Assembly (NCBI GenBank): GCA_026075535.2
Contig: AP026543.1
Location: 9,052,001-9,116,000, forward strand
Direction of reading: 5' to 3'
Origin: Tricholoma matsutake
Lineage: Eukaryota; Basidiomycota; Agaricomycetes; Agaricales; Tricholomataceae
Length of the DNA stretch: 64,000 bases
The number at the start of each line of letters is the position of its first letter. The stretch's first letter is position 1. Positions 20,578 through 34,930 of the stretch are shown here, one piece after another. Below the pieces are notes generated by a model. It did not search any database, had not been told where the DNA came from, and saw nothing but the letters and a program-made list of their open reading frames with translations. The position numbers and the translations under genes are program-made.

Positions 20578-22809
20578 TCAGAGTTCATCTCTGCTCCTGC
20601 CCTCCGCATCGAGGGGCAAACACAAGGCTGGCGTTGTACCCGTAAATTGATATTCACATTTCTCAAGCTCTGCAACAGTCAGCAGAGCGTTTTCAGTGCC
20701 GCACGTAAGGAGGAGCTGCGTAGGTTTTTGTCAAATCAGCCCGGAAATACCGTCGGGGAATAAGGACATACAACGACGCTTCGTTCAGGCCCATTCCAGC
20801 ACCTAGTACCGTGCTGGTATACCTGCTTTTTGTAGTAATCGGGTTGGTTGGGTTTGACATCGGCCGAGGGATTCCACGATTCGAAATTTCTGTCGCACAT
20901 AATCATAGATTAACAGGGTATTGATAGTTGAGCGAAGCACAATACGTACCCAAGACTGAAGGTCGATCCACCGTGCTTCGGTATCTGCCTCGCCTCACCA
21001 AAGAAACACAGCTCGTATGTGTAACTGCGTCACATGAAAAGGTGATATACATATAAGCCCCAGGTGACTTCGTGAGATGAACAAATCTACATACTCTCCT
21101 GAATCAGTCTGCACACACTGCCCATCAAGTTTCTTCCACTCCCCCTCGCGGCCAAAGCCGTGGACATCGAAGATCTCCCCGATCTCACCCTCTTTTTCTG
21201 TCTTTTCTGTCTTGAGGCGTTCCAGTGCCGACTGGGCGTCGGTGAATGCTTGGCGTGCACGGGTAGAATCCACTGACACAAACGTAAAACAAATGGTTAG
21301 TAAAGTGTATGACAACGCCGTAGTTGTACGGACATTCACCAGCAGCACTATCATCTTGCCCGTGCACGATCCCAAACATCTTCAACCACACAAGCAACGT
21401 GTCCCGAATGTCCTCGTACTGAGGGATGATGGAATCTGGGAGATACGACATCAAGTCAAATACTTCCGCCCACATGCGATCAGCACAATGATTATTAGCA
21501 AAGTGAAACGCGTGACTCACAGATTGACCCTTCATCGTCGCGTGGAGAGCGGATGTGCTCCTCATATTCCAATAACAAGGAGAGGTAGTCCGTTCCGACT
21601 AAGCCACCGAGCTCCTTCTCGAGCTTCTCTGCGCTCCACATGCCGTCGTCTTGTTTCTCTTTTCCATCCCCGTCCTCATCCTTCGGCTCAGACTCAGACT
21701 TCTGGGCATCATCTTTGATGTCTACGAAGTCACCATCTTTTCGGACGTCGTTGATGTGCGGGAGGCCTGCGAGTTCCTCCCACCCGCGCACGGCTTCAAG
21801 GACGGCCATGTCCTGATAGTTCGGGTTGTACCCTGACCGCAACGTGTTGAGTATCTCGCCGAGGGCTTTTTCGCGTTCGAGATGTTGCTTGTGTTCATGC
21901 TGGAGGGACTTGAGGGCGTTGGAGTGATCCAGCAGGGATCTGTATAGTGCTAGAGGGTTCATTGGTAAAAGCCGGCGAGTCATGTTATGCGGGACTGACC
22001 TGATTGTTGTTTGTGCTCGAGAGCCGCTTGTGAGAGGGATTCGGTGCGGTCGGCGACATCTAGACAGAGTTGAGAACATGTTACCTTCAGAAAAGATGGT
22101 TAGCGAGCGCACCTTTCAGTCGAGCAACTTCCTTCTCGTTAACTTCGATCTCCTGAGCCAGCTGCTCGACAATAGCTTCCAGCCGTTTTTTCTCTTTGTG
22201 GGCGAATTGGATGTAGGTGGAGCGTATTTTGAAGCCCTACATCGCGAAGTCAGGTTTGAATACGCAAACGTACAAGTTAGCACACTATTCTCTGAATTTT
22301 GCGTTGCTCATCGCGTTTTTTCCTGTATGCCTCACCGATCTCTTTGCATACGTCTTGACACACACCAGGCAGCTCGTCCGATCCGTCGCAGCACTCAGGT
22401 TCTTGCACATATGAGAGTTCTGTCCACGGGCATCATGAGTTTAGTTACTCACCACAGAGACCGTCATTTACCCTGGTACTTGGTATACTTGAACCGATGT
22501 GCCCTTTGTTCAAGCAGTAGAACATGCTCTGCGAACAAGCGCTCGTTCCTGTCGAAATTCTAACATTCAGCAACTACGCAAATACACCCAAAAGCTTCAC
22601 ACCAAACCTGGTTCATCACTGCCATCAGGACAGTCGCACGAATCGTCATTCACGAATGCCCACGGAATTTCCTTCGACCCGTCCAAGCACTGCCAGTTCC
22701 CCGACGCTAGAGGAAAATATTTCGTAATTAGCTCTGGGTGGACGCCAAAAGTCTTGTCGAGGGCTGCGGCGGCTAGCGGTAGAGCCAGCAGCAGCAAGCA
22801 TGGAATCAT
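20578..22809 (-). CDS. GTB1: Glucosidase II beta subunit (multi-exon)
   Basis: Non-catalytic subunit of ER glucosidase II, which trims glucose from N-glycans and retains the catalytic subunit in the ER. The predicted protein has a signal peptide (MIPCLLLLALPLAAAALDKT), two LDL-receptor class A-like Cys/Asp repeats (CDCPDGSDEPG...C, then CCDGSDELPGVCQDVC), a charged coiled-coil middle (exons around 21500-22050 with EPKDEDGDGKEK), and a C-terminal MRH lectin domain (GQCVQTDSGEY, YELCFFGEA, YQHGTRCWNGPERSV, LTCGTENALLT, CEYQFTGTTPALC). The last residues are SRDEL, a KDEL-like ER-retrieval signal. About ten exons with 45-60-nt GT-AG introns were inferred, e.g. donors after GAACCAG (about 22600) and CTCTGTG (about 22450). 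Start is the only ATG that gives a signal peptide. Confidence 0.92.
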
Positions 22810-23499
22810 CGTCTATCAACCGTTCAGCGCAGTGGGCAACTGAAGGCAATACATTATACAACCAGAAAAGCAGATCACATGACTCGGCAAATGCTTGGCA
22901 CGTGGAATCATCCGGTTGTCCTTGACAACAGATGAGCAGATATTGTCCAAGTGCGTATTGTGTTTGTTAGCTTGCTGACAACACCATAAGAGCTTTGATA
23001 AAAAAAAGGAAGGTAAGATGGCATCAATACAACATAGCTTGAGCATGTGGAGAAAAGGCAGGAAGATGGTCTAAGGAAAGACACAGAAGACTGTGCGACA
23101 TGGGGGATATATGACAAGGCCTCTGAAATACAAAAACTTGTTGCCAACTGCCAGCTGGCTGTATGACTGTACACATCCTGCATCGACTCACTGCTGTTGT
23201 ATTTTACCATATTGCCCATACCAGAACTTGGCCTAGACAACCTTTATTATTTATACTTGCAAGTTGCTTTACTAGTTCTTCGGCTGCAAATGATGTAAGT
23301 CCAGGTTGGGCTGCTTTCAAGGTCGTGCTGTCGAGAACATTGCATTTCTCTCCCAATGTCCTTTCGTTGGTATTCTCTGCGGGTTATTGACCCAGCACCG
23401 TGTAGAAGGAGGGATCTATCAGGCCGCTTCCGAGCAGGTACAAGAGTGGGAATATAAGATTCGTGTCCTCTCACCCCCTTGTATTTCCCCGAGCCAATA
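22810..23499. other. Intergenic, GTB1 promoter side / transcription factor 3' side
   Basis: No gene supported. It should contain the GTB1 promoter near 22810-23000 and the 3' untranslated end of the transcription-factor gene. Confidence 0.5.
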
Positions 23500-26400
23500 C
23501 TACTGCCATCCATATTTGATGTTTGTTGACCACCCTGAACCAATACGATTTGCATCTAATAAACCTGTGTCACGCATAAAAGACATCCACTGCTCATCCA
23601 TACTGGAAGCTGAAGTTATCATCATTTCAAGGTCAAAAAGATTGCCCCCATGAACGTCGTTCCTCGATTCAGTTGTTCCAAATTCCGACTGCGGTACGAA
23701 AGGATCCGTAAAGGAAGAGGTTTGAGATGATGAATAGCTGGGATGTGAGATAGAAGTCGCGAAACTTGACACTGGAAGCTGCCAAGGAAACTGCATATTT
23801 TGGTTCTCCTGGGTAGAATATTCCATTTGTTGCGCTGAGAATGCGGCAAAGTCGTGCTGGTAACCGAAATCGGGAGGTTGGAATGGATTTGAATTATTGT
23901 TGTCATATTCGAGGGGGATCTTGGATAGATATTCCATCAAAGCAGGATGAACATCTGGTGTCTGTTCAGCTGAACTAAGGCCTGCATCGCTATCCGAACT
24001 GCTTTGCGTGGAAGGACTTGGTGAGGCAGACTCTGCCGACCCCCCTTTTGGCGATCGATTAGAGAGTAGTTTGCTCACTTTTACGCGAGTATGACCCCCG
24101 AACAGAGAAAGTTCGTCATCCCCACGTTCAGCTAATAGGGTGGCATTTGAAGTGGGGTCACCGGTCCGAAACTGGGAGTAAATTTGGTCTGCTCTCTCCT
24201 TCAGCTTCCTGAGAATGGCCTTATAAAGATGGTCGATTGAGCCTTTCAAAGTCATTACTAGCATGGCAAGCCACATACCAGACCATCTCGCGCACGACGA
24301 GAATGCACTGCGCCCTTCTCGAATAACTCACAAACACATGTAAGTTCAATGAACGCACTAGGCGCAATACTGGAGGCAGGAGATCGTGTAACAATACAGC
24401 CCACGATCACCTAGATGGGACATGGGTTAAAGTCAAGTCAAGGTTTACATAGCACATCGTAAAACCACCAACAGCTGCAGGGAATACTAGCAAATGATGC
24501 TTTGTCAGAGTACAACCTGTGATAAAGGCATGCGTTGCTCACAGCTTGTCCAGATGCTCCACACTCTGGGACAAAGATCAGGAAATTTCTGGAAATGGTA
24601 TAGATTAGATTTAATTAGTCCAGAGGCACAGCGATATGCCGCCAGAAATGAAGGGGCGTAAGCGCTACGTAAAGGATTGACTGGATGATCAATCATGGCT
24701 TGTGCAAAGAAGCTCCTATGGATGTACATCAAAACTAAGAAGAAGCCCATCAGGAAACCATATGAGGCTAAAGACAATCAAAGACATACTAGAGGCTCGA
24801 TAGTGCGACAACATACACGTCCGCATGTATTCTGATGGACTGCTTTGTTCGGATTCGAAAAAGCTGTTGAGATGTGCGGGCAATACTTTTTGGCAGACCT
24901 TCCGGTCTAGCTCCAGGATTGCTTGATATTGAGGAGCTTTTGCTGTCAATGTAAGTTCCGCCACTTGGGCAAGGATCTCTTTCAAAAACTCATATTTCCA
25001 CCGGTAGACTGAGAGCATTTATTTGAGCGAGAAAGAACGGATCATAGAGCACTCACACCCTATTCGAACATTGCCATTCTCATCGAGGGTCGCCTGATCA
25101 TCCTCAGGAAACTCACAATCTACATATGATAGATGGATAGACGGAGGTCGACCAAGTGAAAGGCTCTGATTGATCAATCAGCTCCTAGTCAGTGTATGGG
25201 GTGCATGCCACGCACGAAGAATAGCTCTGTTGAAAAGATTTCCCAGAACAAGTGTCTTCTACGTTGGACAGTTTTGGGGTCCATGTTAAACCGCACCCCA
25301 TCTCGGTCTGGATGTATGGTAAGCTAATATTAACCATACTGGGGAATTTGCACAAACGGAGACCAATCTGGGAGAAATCAATTCAGGGCGTGTTTGAGGA
25401 AACGATTGATCAACTTACACTTTGTGCCAACTTGACAGCAAGGGACATCAGAGCCCACTGAAGAAAAAAAAAGGGTAAGAATATCCCGCAATCAATTGTC
25501 TGGCTACTTACGGCGCTATCCAGGGTATGCTTCTTCCCTCCCAAAGTATGAGCAGCTGCCATTAGAGATACTGCTTGCACAGTGTATATCTCAGGAGAGT
25601 CGAAAACGGAACGAAGCGACAGACAGGCACAACCGAGGTGATAATATGTCTCAGACTCCGCGTTGTCTGAAGTGGAGGGGAGAAAATGAGCGCGCGTGCG
25701 AAAGACATTGAATGGGACAACTCACAAGGCTCTACAGTAAGGTCAACTAGAGCACCAAGAGCAAAGACAAAGAATAACACTGCTGCTTTATGAGGTGATA
25801 TCAATTCGATTGTGCTTGATCCAGATGTTTGCTTCTCTTTTATAGCCTTGTATATCGGGGAAAGAATTTCGTGGATTATTTCGTCTCGTTTCACCGGACC
25901 GAATATCCACGAAGCATGTTCTGCGTAAGTTTCGTACAGTGACCATGCACGCGGTTGGGGAGGAAGATGGTTTAATATTCCATCTAGCGTGTGTCCCGAA
26001 GTTTCTTGGGCTGCGAAGGGAAATTGCAATAACTTTGTAATTTCCGCTGACACTCGAGGAGTCTCGTCAAGTTCCACGGCAGACATGTCCATTTCTGCGC
26101 CAGCCTGGTCAACAAATTTGTTATGATTCTTCATTTATGCCAATATGAAGCTATACCATGAACAGTGCCTGCAGAGATATGAGTTAGAGAAGAGGTTATC
26201 CTCCATTGGTAGTGGACGCACTTCGGTCCCAGCAGAAGGTCCATAGTATCTTACACCTTGGTCGCCAATTGTTAATATGCCAAGGGCATCGATTATGTCG
26301 CTCGTGCGATCTCTAAACTCTTCTTTGTCCAGTGGAGTACCTCTGTCGGGGGGAAATTTAATGGTAAGGAATTCATCTCGAAGCAGAGGATGGGGTTCGG

Positions 26401-26933
26401 AGGAGATAGTTGATTGAAGGATCGCAAGAGCGTCCTCTAGTTCCCGAATGCGTTGTTCCATCTCCATCATTTTAGCGCGGAGTTGGGTGGTATCGGAGAG
26501 CACATATCTAGATAGGAAACAGATTTTGCGTAGGATGAAAACATTGTTCAGAGTGACAATGAGCGTACCTTCCTCCTTGGCCACCAGTCAAACTTCCATT
26601 AGGGCAGATGGAGGGACAACCCCGACGAGCTGGGAAAAGTGGTTTTCATGACTCTTTGTATTTCGCATTATGCACGGCTTACCGCACGATCCACAGGGTA
26701 TTTTCTTATCGCATTTAAGCTTGAGCCTGTAGAACAGATAAATTTGATGCATTCAGCATTTGCCAAAAGAGATACATGCCTTCGACATTCAGCACAAGAG
26801 ATCTTGTTTCTTCAGTTGGAAGAATGTTGCTTATGAGATAATTGAGACTGACCTCACCCCGGGCCCGTCTAATATTTTCATTACTGAATTTGCGCGACGG
26901 TCTGCGAGAAGGTCCATAATGATCTACTGGCAT
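23500..26933 (-). CDS. Zn2Cys6 fungal-specific transcription factor (multi-exon)
   Basis: Nuclear DNA-binding regulator. The start MPVDHYGPSRRPSRKFSNEN is followed, across introns, by a Zn2Cys6 binuclear cluster: ISCAEC-R-R..LKLKCDKKIPCGSC, then RRGCPSICPNGSLTGGQG (about 26580-26830). A leucine-rich dimerisation helix follows (LRAKMMEMEQRIRELEDALA, about 26430-26480), then the fungal-specific TF (Fungal_trans-like) middle region spread over many exons (about 24500-26130). The C-terminal exon (23500-24276) is Ser/Gln/Asn/Phe-rich and acidic, typical of an activation domain. More than ten exons are needed. Its targets cannot be told from the sequence. Confidence 0.85.
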
Positions 26934-28755
26934 TTTGGTGGTTAACAGCCAAATAAAAATATTTCCTGCAGCCTGGAAAGCCGCCTGGTATTATGATGGG
27001 ATGTGCAGTGAGTTCCTGCGCTGAGCCTTCATATTACCCACTTTCCGACGTTAACGTATCTGATTTTCCCAAGTGGAGCCAATCAACATGTTGTGATCAT
27101 AACTAACGTACGGTGGTAGAGTTTGGCCGCGTTAAACTTTTTTTGCTTATGTAAACTTGAACTTAAGGATTACAGCGCTTGCCAGACTCCTCCAGGGCCA
27201 TTCGCCAGGGGAAATAGAAAACCGCAATGTAGAATATGTTGTGAAATCTGAGCCAGCCACTCATTTGCTGAACCTTAAATGTAATCGGTCCAAGCCTAGA
27301 TTTCGCAACGCGTCAACACGAAGATGCCAGGTTGGGTGATGCATATGGATACATAGGGACTTGGGGAGCAGTTCCTCAATGGGACCGCGCTGGTCAATCT
27401 ACAACGCACACCGTTATAAGTATAGTCTTATAAAATATTTGTTTTCCGAACAAACAAAATCTGATGGTCCGTGCGCATAATCGAAAAGTATAGAAGGGTC
27501 GAGAGGAAACCTAGACACCTCATACTTACCTTGAGGGCATAAGCCCCTTCAAGGATCTGGGTTTGTGGGCCATGGGGATCCTCCATAGCACGGCGACCTT
27601 GTCCATACAGGGGATGTCTGTGGCTTGTATGCGCTTCGGCTCATGCACCGTCTTAATATTTTCCTGTCCTGCCACGGCCACTCTGGCTGGGCAGGCCTTT
27701 TTTTCCGTTCTTGGGTTCTTCTAACCTTAACCCTACCTTTCAAGTATAGTTACTGCAGTCACGCCACGCCGCAATTTTGGTTTCTCGCAATGCTCGGTTT
27801 CCTATAGCAGCCCGTACGAACGTTCATGCAATCATGGAAGCTGGCTTATTGGCGTGTGCTACAGCATGGATCTACAGTACTTGTGGGATATACAAATTTA
27901 ACTGATCTCAAGACTCAGCATCTCTATTGTCTCCCGTGTGACAGTCGTCTGCCTCGATCAACTTGTTTTCTCTCGCTATCAGCTTACCCTAGGATCAATG
28001 TTCGGCTACAACAATGCGAACCCTTGGGCATTGCATATAATGCTTGGGATTGGAGTCGCACACTCCTCCTATGACCGCGATTACTGCTACTAGGTCGGTC
28101 ATATGCAACCTTGAGAGTTACATATTTTGGCAAAGGTATTGGTAGCAGTCAAATATCTCAATTCAGCGGCGATCTAGATACCAGGTCGTGTCCTTTCTAT
28201 TTTATTTTTGAATCGATGCATCGCCTCTGGAAGCGGTTCGACGTTCTGAATCGCGATTCATTCCGAAAAGATTCAGCTCTCACCGTCTCCGCAACTTTGG
28301 TTTTGCCACAGACACCTCTAGCTTCTGTCATACTATGTTCTTGTCTCTGGGTGTCCGCTGTCAGCCGACAAGACATAGGCAATTCTGGGCGGTTAGCGCA
28401 CGCAAAGTGTAGATATAAATGCAGATAAGATGGAATATAAGTGTCCTAGTAGATACCAGGATGCCATGCTCGTCTGTGACTGGGTTGAAGATATGAGGTT
28501 CGTTATACACTAGCAAGCCATATCTACAAGAAACTTTGCCGCATACCAGTGCCAGCGCATACCAAGGACAGTTAACACACTGTAATAACTTTAAGAGAAC
28601 AAGGGACGAAAATAAGGATGGTGGTGAGAATAAAATTCCGCGCTATGCGAGTTAAGGGGTACTTATCAAATTGATCGGGTTGATCTCGATCTGAATCTGG
28701 TGCATTGTTTGTAAAACAGGGTGCCCATGGTCGCGGGACAGCTCTTCCACATACC
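26934..28755. other. Gene-free stretch (about 1.8 kb)
   Basis: Short open frames are present (for example 27157-27339 and 27826-28074), but none shows a recognisable domain, splice continuity or unusual codon structure. It contains the promoters of the flanking transcription-factor gene (left) and the EAF gene (right). No repeat was recognised. Confidence 0.5.
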
Positions 28756-30365
28756 ATGGCTGCTAACGATCAGTCCTGGTTCCCCCCGCGAGGCCGCTAC
28801 CATGTTGAGGTAGCAACTTCTGTTACTAAAGCTCTCAAGGCTCGAAAGGTAAAGGGCGAGGGTCCTCCACCGCCCTCAAAGCCGTCCAAGATTCCTAGCC
28901 GAGATTTTCACTCTTTTCGATGTCTGTAGTCTTTACTTTTGTTTCACTCTTCTTCTCTGAATGCTTCTCAGATAACTTCCACCCTCCATCTTTAAATAGA
29001 GACGGAGTGGGCAGTATAACTGTCAGAACAGGCAAGGATGCAACGAGCGTCTCTGTGGAACGCTCCAGTAGTCAGGTGCGATAGTTGTTAACCTTGAAGA
29101 AAGTCTCTCATATCTGAGAATCGCAGCCTGGAGAAGGTTCCTTGTTCAATGGCTCCGAACACCCAGCCAAGGAATGGGAGTGTATTCTGATATTTGATGA
29201 AGTGAACAAGGTGAACCATTTCTGAACTTTAACGCTCGAACTTATTCTACATCTTGCGTTGCAGAAATTCGTCTTGGAGAAGCTAGACTCTCATATGGCA
29301 TTAACTTTTGAGCGCAAAGTGACAATGCCCCTTGACCGTGCGCCACCTCGTGCGTAATCTAATATCTGCTTGTCTATTATGCCCCTCACTATATTCACAG
29401 GTGCTGCTCCACCAGCGGAATCTTCAAGGAATAGAGCTCATGATCTCAGCCAGGAGGCCGAAGAATTGGAGAAGCAGTATCTCGGTGCAGACGAAGACGC
29501 CATAGGTGAAGTAGATGATGAACTAGAGGAAAACCTACCCCCATCAATTGCCCAACGACAAGAAGAAGAAGAGGAAGAAGAAATTCACATACCCCCTCCT
29601 CCGCCACCGTCACTCCCAAAGTCGAACCCAAAGCCTACACGCACCGCGAAGCCAAGTGCCCCTCCACCAGCTCCAACCCCCACTCCCCCAATACCAGCCC
29701 AGAAACCACGACAAGCACCCAAGCCAGCAGCGCTCCCTCCAAAACCCAAGACTGCCCTTCAACAGCGCGGGAAGAAGAACAAACGCGAGCCCGAACCATC
29801 TGCTCCTGCTTCCCAACATCTCTCTGATGCAGACGAAGAGCTGGAGTTTGGGAAACCTGCCAAACGAGCCAGACCATCCCCACCCTCTGAGGGTCTCGCC
29901 CTACCGGGGATCTCGACGCCCGTCTTCGCCCCGCCACCACCTCCCACATTCCAGACCTCGGCTCCACGCCGTGCTTCGCCGCCGCCGCCGCCACCACCAC
30001 CGCCACCTGCTCCTGTATACGAATCGGAAGAAGAAGAAGAGTGGGATGAGGTCGCTGCAGTAGACAAGACTAAAAGCGATAACGTGGAGGAATATTTCGA
30101 CATCTTTGGGGAAGCAGCTGCTGCTGGATCTGCGAGCGGTGGTCCACAGGACATCGAGATGGACGCGTTTGAACGGGAGCTCAATCTACAGATGGAGGCA
30201 TCGGATGAGGATTTCTTGGCGGATGCTGTGGAGCCTGAGAGCGACGGCGAGGAACCAGTGAGGGTGCCGATCTCGCTGACACAGCTGGCAGCCGGTGCGA
30301 ACGGGGGTGTGGGGTATGCCAGTGAGGACGAGTACTCAAGCAGCGATGACAGCGATGATGATTGA
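28756..30365 (+). CDS. EAF-family RNA polymerase II elongation factor subunit
   Basis: Five exons: 28756-28921, 28972-29075, 29127-29210, 29265-29349, 29401-30365, all with GT-AG introns of about 50 nt. The N-terminal domain matches the ELL-associated factor fold: RDFHSFRYNFHPPSLNRDGV, EHPAKEWECILIFDEVNKKF, VLEKLDSHMALTFERKV. EAF proteins bind ELL-type factors and stimulate transcription elongation. The C-terminal half (last exon) is disordered: acidic stretches, long proline runs (PPPPPPPPPP near 29980-30005), a Lys/Arg patch (GKKNKREPEP) and an acidic end with EDEYSSSDDSDDD. An acidic/Ser-rich transactivation tail is usual for the family. ATG 28756 is chosen because it opens directly into the conserved N-terminus. 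Confidence 0.85.
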
Positions 30366-31423
30366 TTTGTGGATGGACTGTTGTGTATGATCGATCGTCT
30401 TCAGAGAGGATTTTGGATTCAGAATGGCTCTCTTCTCTGTATCACCCTCTGCTTATCACTGAATTATGTCCTGTCCAGCATATGTCACTGTCCAATAGAT
30501 TATCTATTGCAATGCATAACACTAAGCAGACCACAATTATGTAAAATGTTCATTGAATTTACATTCAACATGCCAATTGTTATGGTTAGGAGGGGCTCCA
30601 CCACAATTCAGATGCGACCTCTTGTGGTAGCAGACTACAGGATCGGATCCAGGCCGCGGTGAATCGCACTAGTCTTTAGGAGCGTAGGCAGCGTGACTAC
30701 AACTTGATTCGAACCGGTTCACCTGAATTTTCTCAGTTGAGACCTCATATCAACCTAATTGCAATCAGAAGATTAGCCGTTACTGAAGTTCAATATTACC
30801 GAAATTGTGGTCGTCATGCTCGAGGTTCTGCCGACACTGAACGGCGGAATGCCACTGGAATGCCGTATTCCATATTTGAAAAGAGGTAACCAAAGAGCGA
30901 ATGTAATACTGCAGACAAGAGTGTATGGCCAAAATAACTCTCCATGTCATTTCATGGTTTACAGAGGGGTCGGGAGCATATTTATTATGAACGGCGGGGT
31001 TACTTGAAGAAACACCTTGAAAGAGAGACTGCAATATTATCAACGACTTTTATCATGTCAGATGTATATAATTCTGGCTCACCATTACTTTGATACTTAT
31101 GAGAATGTCGTGTCCCCTTCACTGTTTGGAGGGAATGCCGAGAGACCTTTCGAATTTTGGTGAATCAGAGCACTTGTCAAACGTTATCTTCCGATGAAAG
31201 TTGCTAAATATTGTTGATGTCAGGGTGGTAGCTAGTAATTGTTCAGGAGCCGTTTGAGAATCGAGATAAGTATGCCCAGTTTGCGAGCGTCAAGACTACA
31301 TGCCGGCTACTTACGTTATAAGCAAGTGAAGTGAAAATGGACAGACAAGCAAACCCGAACGGATAATGAGATCTTCAATGCATGCATACGCATCAGGAAC
31401 TACGAACCCAATCATAGACATCA
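30366..31423. other. Intergenic between EAF gene and KRR1 (convergent)
   Basis: Both flanking genes end here. No gene, RNA or repeat recognised. Confidence 0.5.
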
Positions 31424-33014
<1,591 letters not shown>

Positions 33015-33088
33015 TGCAGACGTTGGGAGGGAAGAGTGATCACGGGATCAAACACCTTTTGTTTCTTGTCGTCCTCCGTCGTCCAGCA
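33015..33088. promoter_or_regulatory. Compact bidirectional promoter, KRR1 / NCBP3-like
   Basis: Only 74 bp separate the two start codons, so transcription of both genes must start within it or inside the neighbouring leader. No TATA box seen. Confidence 0.55.
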
Positions 33089-34482
33089 ATGGACAACTCT
33101 CCTGAAGGCGTCTCACACGATTCCCTAAACACTCTTTCTTACGACGACAACATTGCTTATGAAGAACAACTACCAACGACCCATTTGTCCAACGACTCGG
33201 AGCAGGTATCGCTTGCCAATAGGATAGGCAACACGAAAGTGTACCTGCTGGCCGAATCGTCCATGAATAGGGTAGGCAAGGTGCGCTGGTAGCATGTACT
33301 TGGAGGTGTGCGCGAACAAGACCTGATGTGAGAGTTATATCCCACCCACTCGTGGCACCCTTTTCTTTTTTTTCCAACGGTAAGCGTAAACATGTCGAAG
33401 AAAACGGAGACACAGCAGAGGATGACGAAGAAATGGACGAAGGTATACAACACGTATTTCATACTTTCCCCGCCACACAGTCTCACCATCTCTCAGATAC
33501 CACCTACCGACCGAACGCCCTTCTCCTGCAAGGCCCCCCCATATCCCACCTCCCAACCGCCCGTCTCTTCGCCTACGCTACCCACTTCGACACCCATCCC
33601 ATGGGCCTAGAGTGGGTCGACGACAACACGTGTGTCTTCGTTTTCCCCTCCAAAACCACCGCCCGTGCAGCCCACCGCAACCTCCGCAAGGCCGGCATAG
33701 AAGAACCCGACGACAATGGATTCATCACCGCCAAGCCCATCCCCATCGCGCTCTGGCCTCCAGAGGAACGTATCAACACTAGCCTTGGAAAGGGACAGGG
33801 CCTCAAAGGTGTCTTACGCATGCGCTGGGCGCTAAACGACGACATTAAGAAAAAGGGCGCGAAGCGGGAGAGCGCTTTCTACAAGAAACACGGTGCGACC
33901 GCTGGGAAAGAGATGTATATCAAGGACGCCGCCAACCCACAGTCCGCCAAACGCCATCGACGCGGTGAGGTCAGCGTAGACACGGAACTCGAGATCGCCG
34001 CCGCGAAAGCGCAGCTTGACGAACAGCTCGACGAGTTCCTTGCTGAAGAAGACGAGGATGTGGAACCCTTGCCGCCGCCATCCCCTCCGTCCAAGATGCG
34101 TTCGGATTATATCGCCCAAGACGGCCGCACATTGCTCGAACGTACCTCACTCATTCGCGTGCACCCTGGCCCCGAGGCGGAGTCGCTCGCAGACCGCATC
34201 AAGGCGCCTCTCCCGCGGCGTGCGAGGAACGGGGCAGGTGGAGGGGTGGGGAAAATGTATTCAGAGACATTGGCGGAACGGGTGTGGCCTGAGGATATTC
34301 TGGAGTGGGGAAGGGAGAAAGGGAGGAAAGGGGAGGATATGAGACCGAGGAAGAAGGAACGGATTGCTGGTGGAAGGAGTAGAGATGGACAACAGCGGCA
34401 GCCTCGTACGGAGCAGCCGAGGAGTAAGACGCAGCAGGAGCTCGATGACGAGCTGGAGGCGTTCTTGAATGAGAAGGATTGA
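33089..34482 (+). CDS. NCBP3-like RNA-binding protein (nuclear cap-binding subunit 3 family)
   Basis: Exon 1 is 33089-33271 and exon 2 starts at 33385 (acceptor ...GGTAAG). A 54-nt in-frame GT-AG segment from about 33440 may be a further intron. The core resembles the NCBP3 RRM-like domain: YRPNALLLQGPPISHLPTAR, HPMGLEWVDDNTCVFVFPSK, then the family's second signature LRMRWALNDDIKKKGAKRES-AFYKKHG. The rest is charged and disordered, ending TQQELDDELEAFLNEKD, which resembles the short C-terminal helix of Aly/REF- and CHTOP-type mRNA export factors. Likely role: mRNA cap-associated export or processing in the nucleus. The family assignment is by motif similarity. Confidence 0.75.
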
Positions 34483-34930
34483 TGGATATCGTCCTGGGTT
34501 TTATGAATTGTTTTTTGTTTTTGTGTATCCCCGCTCACCAATAAATTATATTTCTATAGCTCCCCTCAGGCATCCACGCTGGCCAACAATCCTGATCTTG
34601 AATCACTCTGCATGTGATCATCGATCAAGGTTTGAAGACTTCATCGTGTGTGCCATTTGAATATTATATGAGCACTGTTTCCACGTTAAACGTTAAACAC
34701 GAAGCGAGAGCATCTCTAGTTCTAGTGCCATACGTTGGGGCAATGCTTCCTATTTCCCTTAGCACGAACTACAGACTACCGAAATAACCAAAGAAAACTT
34801 CAAGTAAAGGCATCAGGCCCAGCCCAATCAAACAGAAAAAAGGATGCAATAGCAGCCCCAAATAAACAAACAGGTAGAGAGAGGAGAGAAAACAAGTCCT
34901 GTACACACTCCCTTTCCCTGAACCCAACCT
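34483..34930. other. Intergenic between convergent genes
   Basis: 3' ends of the NCBP3-like and Rds1-like genes. No feature recognised. Confidence 0.5.

Noticed and set aside
22499..22843. Plus-strand open frames across 21.0-22.9 kb
   Set aside because: They are antisense to the exons of GTB1, which has full domain continuity on the minus strand.
27157..27339. 60-codon open frame in the 1.8-kb gap before the EAF gene
   Set aside because: No similarity recognised, no supporting splice or start context; size is expected by chance.
29976..30015. Proline-codon run in the EAF gene as an unstable trinucleotide repeat
   Set aside because: Mixed CCG/CCA/CCT codons in a disordered coding tail; no sign of a pure expandable repeat.
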